Made by a program: the position numbers and the translations under genes. Positions 19,201-25,799 of a DNA stretch of 64,000 bases are shown in pieces. This DNA comes from Spirosoma endbachense (lineage in GTDB: Bacteria > Bacteroidota > Bacteroidia > Cytophagales > Spirosomataceae). The notes under the pieces were generated by a model that saw only the letters and a list, made by a program, of their open reading frames with translations, ran no database searches and had not been told where the DNA came from. The DNA lies in contig NZ_CP045997.1 in the NCBI RefSeq assembly GCF_010233585.1, forward strand, positions 6,685,018 through 6,749,017. The letters run 5' to 3'. Position 1 is the stretch's first letter; each line of letters opens with the position of its first letter.

Positions 19201-19408
19201 CCAGCGTTACTGCTGCCATCCCAAAGCCCATTACTTTGAGGAAATCACGGCGTTGGGTGTTTGAGCCACCGAGCAGACCATCAAGGTCATCCGACGAATC
19301 GCCCAGGTCAGGATTCGCAAACTCGCTGTTAGCGTTCTTTACAAACGTTGCATCGTTGCGTAATTCTTCAACCCCTTTCCAATACCGTTTGGTCGTATTT
19401 TCTTCCAT
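16298..19408 (-). CDS. actB: Alternative Complex III subunit ActB (MopB-like + 4Fe-4S)
   Basis: The 1036-residue protein (start at 19408, MEENTTKRYWKG) has an internal twin-arginine-like motif (RRDFLKVMGFGMAAVTLAAC, about residues 50-70) that also ends in a lipobox-like Cys. A molybdopterin-oxidoreductase-like domain follows, and the C-terminal quarter has four cysteine groups (CIGCNACVISC, CQHCSNAPCETVC, CVGTRYCANNC, CSFC plus CAQACP) for iron-sulfur clusters. In this family the MopB-like domain carries no Mo cofactor. It relays electrons from quinol to the hemes of ActA. A start 30 codons upstream is open but gives a Pro-rich extension without family support. Confidence 0.94.
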   Translation of the reverse strand: MEENTTKRYWKGVEELRNDATFVKNANSEFANPDLGDSSDDLDGLLGGSNTQRRDFLKVMGFGMAAVTLAACETPVHKAIPYINKPEFTFPSISDYYASTYTDGGDYAAVLVETREGRPIKIEGNPLSSISKGGTTARVQASVLSLYDIDKLKGPKRGESDIDWATADREIVNQLNSVAAKGGAIRIVTSTILSPATKAVVADFVAKFPTARHIMYDANSAFGIVQANQASFGKAVIPSYDFSKAQTIVSVGADFLGTWIAPLEFMRPYAQGRKIGAVGGGKKTMSRHYQFETGLSMTGANADYRTAIKPSQEGLVVAALYNKVAAKLGGSAVSTSSITVSNLDKAANDLVSARGKALVVSGSNDPNVQIVVNALNNLLGSYGTTIDINTPINYRQGNDQQMSAFIDEAKAGRVGAALFFGANPVYDHPRGAELAEALPKIALSVSFADRADETASLAKYITPAPHYLECWNDAEPKQGFYSLTQPAITPIFKTRQFQSSLLTWAGKPSDFQTYLKNFWRTNRYPQASGFSSFDAFWIKSLHDGVFEPGKGAPVAGGASFAGNIAQAAAGIAQRYKPTTGIELALYEKVGIGTGSTANNPWLQEMPDPVTKACWDNYAAISQKTAHDLGLAQNDLVTVSADGKSVELPVLIQPGQADETVSVAIGYGREKAGKSANGVGKNAFPFAKIANGYIAYSSFSAKVDKASGSREVAQTQTHDTVMGRKAVLQESILAEYQKNPMAGRYEPRVVTSEGAKPSTDISLWNGYGKPNHSWGMVIDLNSCIGCNACVISCQSENNIAVVGRQEVINRREMHWIRIDRYYSSDADPENLKELEVASANPEVTFQPMLCQHCSNAPCETVCPVLATTHSTEGLNQMTYNRCVGTRYCANNCPYKVRRFNWFKYFDNDNFDYNFNNDLGKMAINPDVTVRSRGVIEKCSFCVQRIQEGKLTAKKERRRPMPDEIQTACAQACPTDAIIFGDMNNPESTISKTLETELKGRAFHVLEEINVRPQISYLTKIRNKDEEPKKEARQESQA

Positions 19409-19466
19409 GCGTGTTGTAATCGGTAAGATACCTATTGGTTGAGCCGGCCTATCATGGCCCGGTGGA

Positions 19467-20753
19467 TTAATAGTGGCATTTAGAACACTCCAAACCACCG
19501 ATGTTAGCCACTTTGAGCGGCTCCTTACTTTCTTTCCGGTGAAGAGCGACTAGCTTATCGTAGTAGGCGTTGTCTTTCGTATTGACTTCCGTTTTCCGGT
19601 GACAGTCAATACACCAACCCATTGTCAATGAAGAACGCTGCTCTACTACTTCCATTTTCTCGATCTCACCGTGGCAGGTCTGGCATTGTACGTTACCGAC
19701 GTTTACGTGCTGAGCATGGTTAAAGTAAGCCAAATCAGGCAGGTTGTGAACACGAATCCACTCGATCGGGCGATTCGCTTCAATAGCTGCGTAGATTTTC
19801 TGAATTTCCGGCGACTCTTTCTTGATAACACCGTGGCAGTTCATACAGATGTTTGCGGCAGGAATCGTAGCATTCTTACCTTTATTAACACCTGTGTGAC
19901 AGTAGTTACAGTCGATTTTGTATTGACCTGCGTGAAGCTTGTGTGAGTAGGCAATTGGTTGTTTCGGAGCGTAGCCCTGCTGAATACCAATGCTGTAAGC
20001 ACCATCCAGCGTTTCTTTCGTAGCGACCAGAATGAACAACCAGATGACAATAGAACGAAGTGTTGAGTTGTTGAAGGCGTTTGAGAAGCCATCTTTCAAC
20101 CGCTGACCAAAGGAAGCAGCTGGTAGAGTACCATCAGCTATGGCTGGTGTTACAGCTTTCGAAAGGATCGTAACGATTACCAGCAGTACGCCCAATACGA
20201 GCAACATAACGACCAGTAATGCAATCAAAACGAAAGTGAATAATTCTGATGGGCCACCTGTCGACGCTGATTCACCTGGTGCAGGCGCCGGGCCAACATT
20301 GCCAGGCGTAGTAGGTCCTGCCGGTTTATTAGCGCCATCGATGTAAGCCAGAATTCCATCAATGTCAGCATCCGTCAAATTAGGGAAGCTCGACATCTGT
20401 ACTTTACCGTTGGCATTGAAAACCTGGTTAGCATACGCGTCGCCTGAAGCAATAACAGCCGATGAATTTCTAATCCATTTGTGCAACCAATCTTTGCTTG
20501 GAGCACGCCCTTCAATACCTTTCAGACCTGGACCTACGACTTTCTCATCTGTTACTGAATGGCATTGTGCACAGTTATTAGTAAACAGACTTTTACCCTT
20601 TTCAGCATCACCAGCACCCCCTGAAGCTGGTGTAGCTGCAGCCGAACCACCGCCTGCAGCCGCAGATGAGTCCTGCGCCTTTAGCTGACCGCCGTTAATC
20701 AACAGCGCCAGTGACAGGGCCATGGCCCCGCAAAACTTAGACAAACGACTCAT
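19467..20753 (-). CDS. actA: Alternative Complex III cytochrome ActA, with N-terminal cytochrome c domain
   Basis: The 428-residue protein (start at 20753, MSRLSKFCGAM, with a clear signal sequence to residue 26) has six heme c motifs. CAQCH (61-65, with Met120 as likely ligand) belongs to a class I cytochrome c domain at residues 48-142. After a Pro/Gly linker and a membrane helix (about 171-197), a further hydrophobic segment (233-247) leads into the pentaheme domain with CNYCH, CMNCH, CQTCH, CIDCH and CSKCH. The pentaheme part is the ActA core. It is the first gene of the operon and has a good promoter upstream. Confidence 0.93.
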   Translation of the reverse strand: MSRLSKFCGAMALSLALLINGGQLKAQDSSAAAGGGSAAATPASGGAGDAEKGKSLFTNNCAQCHSVTDEKVVGPGLKGIEGRAPSKDWLHKWIRNSSAVIASGDAYANQVFNANGKVQMSSFPNLTDADIDGILAYIDGANKPAGPTTPGNVGPAPAPGESASTGGPSELFTFVLIALLVVMLLVLGVLLVIVTILSKAVTPAIADGTLPAASFGQRLKDGFSNAFNNSTLRSIVIWLFILVATKETLDGAYSIGIQQGYAPKQPIAYSHKLHAGQYKIDCNYCHTGVNKGKNATIPAANICMNCHGVIKKESPEIQKIYAAIEANRPIEWIRVHNLPDLAYFNHAQHVNVGNVQCQTCHGEIEKMEVVEQRSSLTMGWCIDCHRKTEVNTKDNAYYDKLVALHRKESKEPLKVANIGGLECSKCHY

Positions 20754-20813
20754 TGTTAGACATCTATTCATTAAGTTGATCAACATAATCACCACTGACT
20801 TTTCATAGGTCCA

Positions 20814-20845
20814 CAAAAGTACGACACGATTGCTGTATAGGCAAA
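20814..20845 (-). promoter_or_regulatory. Bacteroidota-type promoter of the act/cta operon
   Basis: On the minus strand a TTTG (complement of 20842-20845) is 20 bases from TACTTTTG (complement of 20814-20821), a full match to the -33/-7 pattern of Bacteroidota housekeeping promoters. Transcription would start about 55 bases before the actA ATG. Confidence 0.65.
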
Positions 20846-20960
20846 AGTTGGTGTTTAGTTATTTTGCCTTCTCAATTTTATTTATATTGTTTCTAATTAA
20901 TATAGCTACTGGTATTCATTTTCCGTGTAGATAAATTTGCTGAATGAAGCCATACCGCAT

Positions 20961-21007
20961 AAAAAAAGCCATTTGGCCAATCCTTGCTATAGATAAGGCC
21001 AAATGGC
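20961..21007 (-). terminator. terminator after tRNA-Cys
   Basis: A perfect 11-base stem (20968-20978 with 20997-21007) is followed on the minus strand by seven T residues (complement of 20961-20967), 31 bases after the tRNA 3' end. Confidence 0.85.
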
Positions 21008-21037
21008 AGTGTTATGTAATCTACCGATGGGTGAGTG

Positions 21038-21108
21038 AGGTTCCGAGCGGATTCGAACCGCTGTACGAGGTTTTGCAGACCTCTGCCTAGCCACTCGGCC
21101 ACGGAACC
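21038..21108 (-). tRNA. tRNA-Cys (GCA)
   Basis: The 71-base sequence has a perfect acceptor stem (GGTTCCG with CGGAACC), a discriminator U as in bacterial tRNA-Cys, a D arm, an anticodon stem GAGGT/ACCTC with the loop CTGCAAA, giving anticodon GCA, and a T arm with GGTTCGAATCC. CCA is not encoded. Confidence 0.96.
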
Positions 21109-21186
21109 TTATAACCGAATACATGACAGGTCCTGGATTCGGGAGTGCAAACATACGCTTTTATCCGCTCTTTTGAAAATAGTGTT

Positions 21187-21224
21187 GCAAAAAAAATCCC
21201 CTGAACCTTTTGGATCAGGGGATT
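21187..21224 (-). terminator. terminator of rpsA
   Basis: A 10-base perfect stem (21195-21204 with 21215-21224) is followed by a T run on the minus strand (complement of 21189-21194). It is 25 bases beyond the rpsA stop codon. Confidence 0.85.
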
Positions 21225-21248
21225 CCTATATAAAAAGCGCGCCATTAA

Positions 21249-23033
21249 TTAGTTGCGGCCTTCGAGCTGCTCTTTCAGTGCTGCCAGAGCATCGAGGTCA
21301 CCTAAGGTTGCACCACGATCGGCCTGGTTCGAAGTCGAAGCGGGTTTCGCAGCAGCCGCTTTAGGCTTCTGTTCTTTCACCGGCTCGTTTTTCTCCTGCC
21401 ATGTTTTCGTGTGCGACAACATAATGCGTTTCTCTTCTTTCGAGAACTCGGTTACTTTGAAGTCGAGCGTTTCGCCTACTTCAGCGAATGTGCCGTCTTC
21501 TTTAGCCAGGTTCTTCAGCGACGAGAAGCCTTCGATACCATAAGGTAATTCGAGCGTTGCCATTTTGTCGTTCTTACTAATGATCGTGCACCGGTGAATC
21601 GTACCGACAGCGAACACAGTTTCAAACGTATCCCATGGGTTCTCTTCGAGTTGTTTGTGACCCAGAGCCAGACGACGGTTTTCGATGTCGAGTTCCAGAA
21701 CAACTACTTCGAGGTCTTCGCCAACCTTGATGAAATCCGAAGGGTGTTTCACCTTCTTCGTCCACGACAGGTCAGATACGTGTACCAGACCATCGATACC
21801 TTCTTCCAGTTCGAGGAACAGGCCGAAGTTGGTCAGATTACGAACCACTCCTTTGTGTTTGGTACCGATTGCGTATTTCGTACGCAGTTCTGGACGAGTC
21901 CAGGGATCTTCGGTCAGTTGTTTGATGCCCAACGACATTTTGCGGTCGCTGCGATCAAGAGTCAACACAACCGCTTCAACTTCGTCGCCCACTTTCAGGA
22001 ATTCCTGTGGGTTACGCAGGTGCTGCGACCATGACATTTCGGATACGTGGATCAGTCCTTCTACGCCCGGCATGATTTCGAGGAACGCACCATAGTCGGC
22101 TACGTTGACGATCTTGCCTTTCACTTTCGAACCAACCTGAATATCCTGCTCCAGCGCATCCCATGGGTGAGCCTGAAGTTGTTTCATGCCCAGTGAGATC
22201 CGCTTTTTGTCTTCGTCGAAGTCCAGTACAACCACGTTGACCTTCTGGTCGAGGTGGAGCACTTCGGATGGGTGGCTGATACGACCCCACGAAATATCCG
22301 TGATGTGCAACAGACCATCGACACCACCAAGATCGATGAATACACCGAAATTGGTCATATTCTTGATCACACCTTCCAGAACCTGACCTTTTTCGAGGTT
22401 GTTCAGGATTTGAGCGCGTTGTGCTTCGAGGTCTTTCTCGATCAGTACTTTGTGCGAAACAACAACGTTGTCGTTTGCATAGTTGATCTTAACAACCTTA
22501 ACCTCCATTTTCTTACCAACGAAAATATCGAAGTCACGAATCGGTTTTACGTCGATTTGCGAACCAGGTAAGAAAGCTTCAATACTGAAAATATCAACGA
22601 TCAGGCCACCCTTTGTCCGGCGCTTCACGAAGCCATCGATAACGAGGTCTTCGTCCAGTGCACGCTGGATTTTCTGCCATGCTGTAATCACTTTCGCTTT
22701 TTTGCGCGAAAGAACCAGTTGGCCGTTCGGGTCTTCCTGATTTTCTACATACACTTCAATCTCATCACCCATCTTCAGCTCCGGCATATCCCGGAATTCG
22801 GAAGCTGGAACCAACCCGTCCGACTTGAAGCCGATGTTGAGCAGTACCTCACGGTCCGTAATCCCAACGACGGTTCCCATCACCACTTCTTTCTCCTTAA
22901 CCTCCGACAGGGTGTTGTCGTACAGTTCTAACATCCGGGTGCGCTCCGCATCCGAATAGCCACTTCCGAATCCTTTGTTGTCTGCCCGGTCCCAATCAAA
23001 TGCCGGCAGTTCGCGTTGCTGCGTTTTGCTCAT
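21249..23033 (-). CDS. rpsA: 30S ribosomal protein S1
   Basis: The 594-residue protein has six S1 RNA-binding repeats, each with the GxVxxxxxxGxFV/IDLGGVDGLLHxSDxSW pattern; repeats 3 to 5 are the clearest (GVFIDLGGVDGLLHITDISW, GAFLEIMPGVEGLIHVSEMSW, GLFLELEEGIDGLVHVSDLSW). The C-terminal tail is low-complexity Lys/Ala. It helps the ribosome bind mRNA, which matters in Bacteroidota because most messages lack a Shine-Dalgarno sequence. It is transcribed alone, with its own promoter element and terminator. Confidence 0.97.
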   Translation of the reverse strand: MSKTQQRELPAFDWDRADNKGFGSGYSDAERTRMLELYDNTLSEVKEKEVVMGTVVGITDREVLLNIGFKSDGLVPASEFRDMPELKMGDEIEVYVENQEDPNGQLVLSRKKAKVITAWQKIQRALDEDLVIDGFVKRRTKGGLIVDIFSIEAFLPGSQIDVKPIRDFDIFVGKKMEVKVVKINYANDNVVVSHKVLIEKDLEAQRAQILNNLEKGQVLEGVIKNMTNFGVFIDLGGVDGLLHITDISWGRISHPSEVLHLDQKVNVVVLDFDEDKKRISLGMKQLQAHPWDALEQDIQVGSKVKGKIVNVADYGAFLEIMPGVEGLIHVSEMSWSQHLRNPQEFLKVGDEVEAVVLTLDRSDRKMSLGIKQLTEDPWTRPELRTKYAIGTKHKGVVRNLTNFGLFLELEEGIDGLVHVSDLSWTKKVKHPSDFIKVGEDLEVVVLELDIENRRLALGHKQLEENPWDTFETVFAVGTIHRCTIISKNDKMATLELPYGIEGFSSLKNLAKEDGTFAEVGETLDFKVTEFSKEEKRIMLSHTKTWQEKNEPVKEQKPKAAAAKPASTSNQADRGATLGDLDALAALKEQLEGRN

Positions 23034-23129
23034 AAAAAAAGTTTTCCTGACCCACTCGGTACATCAGTCCGTGGGTCAATGGCGGACTGACTTTTGGTTG
23101 AAAATTAAAGTACCTTCAAAAAAGGACTG

Positions 23130-23137
23130 CAAAGATA
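23130..23137 (-). promoter_or_regulatory. -7 element upstream of rpsA
   Basis: The minus strand reads TATCTTTG here, matching the TAnnTTTG -7 consensus, about 97 bases before the rpsA start. No good TTTG was found at the -33 spacing, so support is partial. Confidence 0.4.
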
Positions 23138-23318
23138 GCAATTGCTTTGTGAAAAAAGTCTCGGTAGAGGCAAAAGTCTTTGAAATTGAGGGACAAAAGA
23201 GAAAAGGGGACAAAAGAGAGGAAGGCAAATGCACCGAGCAAATTCCTTTCCTTTCTTTTATCCCCTTTTCGTGCCCGACGGCGGGCTATCCTGCAAAAAA
23301 GCAGTACTCGAAGAATTG

Positions 23319-23834
23319 TTATTGAAACGCTTTTTCTTTTTTGCTCAGAAACGGCATCCAGCTTTGCTCAAGCGAACCTGAAAATTCGCGTAGAAAAACC
23401 AGAAACGTTGGTTTAAATGGTTTCTGGCGCAATTTCATGTTAGCTTCTTCTGGGGTGTAGTCTCCTTTGCGGGAGTTGCATCGTTTGCAGGCAGTGGCGA
23501 GGTTGTCCCAACTGGTTTTCCCTCCCCGCGATTTTGGCAGAACATGATCAAGCGTCAGGTCTTCCGTTGTTCCGCAATATTGGCAATGATGGCCGTCGCG
23601 CTTGAAGATATTCTGCCGGGTAAGCATTACGCCCTTATATGGCAGACTTACGTATCGATGTAACCGGATAACCGACGGCATCGGGAACTCAGCTGAGACT
23701 GTTCGTAAGGTGAATTGTTCGGATTCAGCAATGAGTTCGGCTTTGTCTAAAAAAACCAGCAAAAATGCTTTAGGAACGGAGCAGATGCTGAGTGCACTGT
23801 AATCTTGATTTAAGACTAATACTTTCCTGCCCAT
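23319..23834 (-). CDS. HNH endonuclease family protein
   Basis: The 171-residue protein (start at 23834, MGRKVLVLNQDYSALS; the 16 extra codons upstream lack family character) has the C-terminal HNH fold with CQYC, LDHVLPKSRGGKTSWDNL and CKRCNSRKG, that is zinc-binding CxxC pairs around the His-Asn catalytic core. This standalone HNH protein is widespread in Bacteroidota and cyanobacteria, and its role is unknown. It lies between housekeeping genes and has no restriction-modification partner, so a defence role is not indicated. Confidence 0.9.
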   Translation of the reverse strand: MGRKVLVLNQDYSALSICSVPKAFLLVFLDKAELIAESEQFTLRTVSAEFPMPSVIRLHRYVSLPYKGVMLTRQNIFKRDGHHCQYCGTTEDLTLDHVLPKSRGGKTSWDNLATACKRCNSRKGDYTPEEANMKLRQKPFKPTFLVFLREFSGSLEQSWMPFLSKKEKAFQ

Positions 23835-23874
23835 ATCGCGTTTAAATGCCTCTGTACGGTAGCAAGTTACAGAG

Positions 23875-23883
23875 TTATCCACA
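23875..23883 (+). promoter_or_regulatory. isolated DnaA-box-like site
   Basis: TTATCCACA is an exact match to the strong DnaA box; 14 bases further on TGTGGAAAA is a one-mismatch copy on the other strand. Two sites are too few to argue for an origin. Confidence 0.3.
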
Positions 23884-23910
23884 TAACGGCAAGAATTGTG
23901 GAAAATTTAC

Positions 23911-23973
23911 TAGTCAGTGGGCAGTTAGGCGTAAACAGTGGGTAGTAGGCAGTCAGCAGTAGGCGGTCAGCAA
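23911..23973. repeat. degenerate GGCAGTAGGC-type short repeat
   Basis: Between smpB and the HNH gene, words such as CAGTGGG, AGTAGGC and GTCAGCAGTAGGCGGTCAGCA recur irregularly. The same kind of sequence is at 13446-13503. It does not code. Confidence 0.5.
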
Positions 23974-24001
23974 TTTAAGTGAACTAACGCCCACTAAAGG
24001 C

Positions 24002-24463
24002 TCAATAGCGCTCGCGCTGCAAATCGCGGGTTACTTCACGTTCTTTGATACTGTCACGCTTATCGAACAGTTTTTTACCTTTTGCCAGCGCAATTTCAAC
24101 TTTGGCAAAACCGCGTTCGCTCGTAAACATCCGAACAGGAACGATGGTCAGTCCCTGGTCTTTCAGCTTCTCGGTAAGCCGTTTAATTTCCCGTTTTGTC
24201 AGGAGAAGTTTTCTATCCCGGAGGGGCTCATGGTTGTAATGGGTGCCTTCGGTATAAAGCGAAATATTCATCTGGCGAATAAACAACTCGTCACCATGAA
24301 TCAGGCAATAGGCATCCTGCAGGTTTACTTTTCCCTGCCGGATGGATTTAATTTCGGTACCGGTCAGGACAATGCCAGCCGTATACGTTTCTAAAAACGA
24401 ATATTCAAACGATGCCCGACGGTTTCGAATATCAACCTGTTTAACAATAGAAGCAGAGGCCAT
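24002..24463 (-). CDS. smpB: SsrA-binding protein
   Basis: The 153-residue protein (start at 24463, MASASIVKQVDIRN) has the SmpB OB-fold motifs NRRASFEYSFLETYTAGIVL, GTEIKSIRQGKVNLQDAYC and NHEPLRDRKLLL, and a basic C-terminal tail (KKLFDKRDSIKEREVTRDLQ) that enters the mRNA channel. It loads tmRNA on stalled ribosomes for trans-translation. The tmRNA gene itself is not in the window. An ATG at 24502 would add 13 residues not seen in the family. Confidence 0.96.
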   Translation of the reverse strand: MASASIVKQVDIRNRRASFEYSFLETYTAGIVLTGTEIKSIRQGKVNLQDAYCLIHGDELFIRQMNISLYTEGTHYNHEPLRDRKLLLTKREIKRLTEKLKDQGLTIVPVRMFTSERGFAKVEIALAKGKKLFDKRDSIKEREVTRDLQRERY

Positions 24464-24677
24464 GGAATAATAAGAACGATTATGATGGCTGTGCACGATC
24501 AATCAGGCAGTCTACAACCTGAAATCATATGTCAGCAATCACTAATCCAAACAAATAACTCAACAAGGCTACAAAAATAGCCCGGTAAGATCAACAACAC
24601 AGAAAATTGACCAGAGGTTTGTAAGGTTGGAGAAAGTTGCAATTCTTACCAAATAAGGTAATTATCAGGTCTTTCAA

Positions 24678-24730
24678 CAGAAACCGCACGCTTGCCAAAC
24701 GAACCAAGTTTGGCAAGCGTGCGGTTTCTG
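24678..24730. repeat. 53-base perfect palindrome
   Basis: Two 23-base arms (24678-24700 and 24708-24730) are exact reverse complements around a 7-base loop. It lies between ompH-like and smpB genes. There is no T run on the minus strand, so it is not a usual intrinsic terminator, although it follows the OmpH stop. Confidence 0.75.
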
Positions 24731-24753
24731 AAGGATTTGCAGGAGGTCTGCTC

Positions 24754-25350
24754 TTATTTTTTCGTTTGCTTAGCCTGATATTCTTTATTCAGACCTGCCA
24801 GTATCTTGCTGGTTTGATCGCCGGATGGATCAGCAAAGAGAATACCTCCACCTTTGGTATATCCCAACACAAACTCATACTTATTCTGAGCATTCTGTTT
24901 TTTGAGATAATCGTAGATCTGGTCGTATAATTGCTTGTTCTTGTCCTGCTCTTCAGCGGCCAGATTTTGCGCTGCCCGCTCACGATAGGCCAGAATGTCC
25001 TGCTGTTCCTTTTGAAGAGAAGCTTCGGTCGCACGGCCCTGTTCCTGGGTCATGGTAGCGGCCCGCTGCTGAAAGAAAGCTACTTTATTTTGCAGATTAC
25101 GTCCCTTAGAAGCCAGATCGTTTTCTAACTGAAACCGCTTGCTTTCCAGAACTTTCTGCGTGTCTTTAAAATAATCGTATTTAGTCAGTAATGAATCGAC
25201 ATTTACATAGACGATCGATTTACCTTTTGCCTCGGCAGGAGACGTAACCACGGAAGCCGTTTCGGGCTGGCGATCTTTAAAATGTAGGTAATATAGAACA
25301 GCTACGGCTATCGCCAGGATGACGTTTAGAATCAATGAGGCATTCTTCAC
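24754..25350 (-). CDS. OmpH/Skp family periplasmic chaperone-like protein
   Basis: The 198-residue protein begins at a GTG (25350), since the only nearby ATG is in another frame. It has an N-terminal membrane helix (about residues 5-22), then IVYVNVDSLLTKYDYFKD and a long charged coiled coil with many Gln and Lys (about 60-150), the Skp pattern. The C-terminal part has VLGYTKGGGILFADPSGDQT, typical of the Bacteroidota OmpH proteins. It likely chaperones outer-membrane proteins. The helix looks more like an anchor than a cleaved signal. Confidence 0.85.
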   Translation of the reverse strand: MKNASLILNVILAIAVAVLYYLHFKDRQPETASVVTSPAEAKGKSIVYVNVDSLLTKYDYFKDTQKVLESKRFQLENDLASKGRNLQNKVAFFQQRAATMTQEQGRATEASLQKEQQDILAYRERAAQNLAAEEQDKNKQLYDQIYDYLKKQNAQNKYEFVLGYTKGGGILFADPSGDQTSKILAGLNKEYQAKQTKK

Positions 25351-25385
25351 AGGAAAATGGATTGGTTAGTTGCAAGTTTATAGGA

Positions 25386-25393
25386 CAAAGGTA
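25386..25393 (-). promoter_or_regulatory. -7 element upstream of the OmpH-like gene
   Basis: The minus strand reads TACCTTTG, about 36 bases before the GTG start. A matching -33 TTTG was not seen. Confidence 0.4.
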
Positions 25394-25420
25394 GGGGATT
25401 TACAATTTATGAAGTACCAT

Positions 25421-25768
25421 TTACCGTTGATTTACGGTTACTTGTCGAACAAAGAAGCCTGATAGCCCCGCCAAACCGCCAACTAATCCGCCAATAAGGG
25501 TGGTTACCATCAGTGGTAAAATCGCGTTCGTTGTCTTAAAAAGCAATTGACTCATGCGGCCTGTAAGAATCCCATCGGTGCGTAGATGGATTAGCAGCGC
25601 ATAGGCAATCCAGATCAAGGCTATACCCATAAAGCCATAAAAAAAGGCACGTCCGGCACTTTGGCTTCGCCAGAGACAGACCAGAAAGGCAATAATAGCC
25701 AGGCTCCACCACGGAAATATCAATTGAGCCAGCAAACTAATCAGGGCAATAAGCAGGATTTGTATCAT
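25421..25768 (-). CDS. small four-helix membrane protein, unknown function
   Basis: The 115-residue protein is almost entirely hydrophobic: four predicted helices, with the last one Gly-rich (TTLIGGLVGGLAGLSGFFV). I recognise no family. It follows the penicillin-acylase gene with a 31-base gap on the same strand and may be cotranscribed with it. The coding frame is supported by a normal codon bias and the ordered helices, not by a known domain. Confidence 0.65.
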   Translation of the reverse strand: MIQILLIALISLLAQLIFPWWSLAIIAFLVCLWRSQSAGRAFFYGFMGIALIWIAYALLIHLRTDGILTGRMSQLLFKTTNAILPLMVTTLIGGLVGGLAGLSGFFVRQVTVNQR

Positions 25769-25799
25769 GAGGGGTTGATTCTAGTAGCATTCTGACACC

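Noticed and set aside
22975..23325. Plus-strand frame in the gap between the HNH gene and rpsA
   Set aside because: It overlaps the rpsA start, has low-complexity Lys/Glu content and no homology signal.
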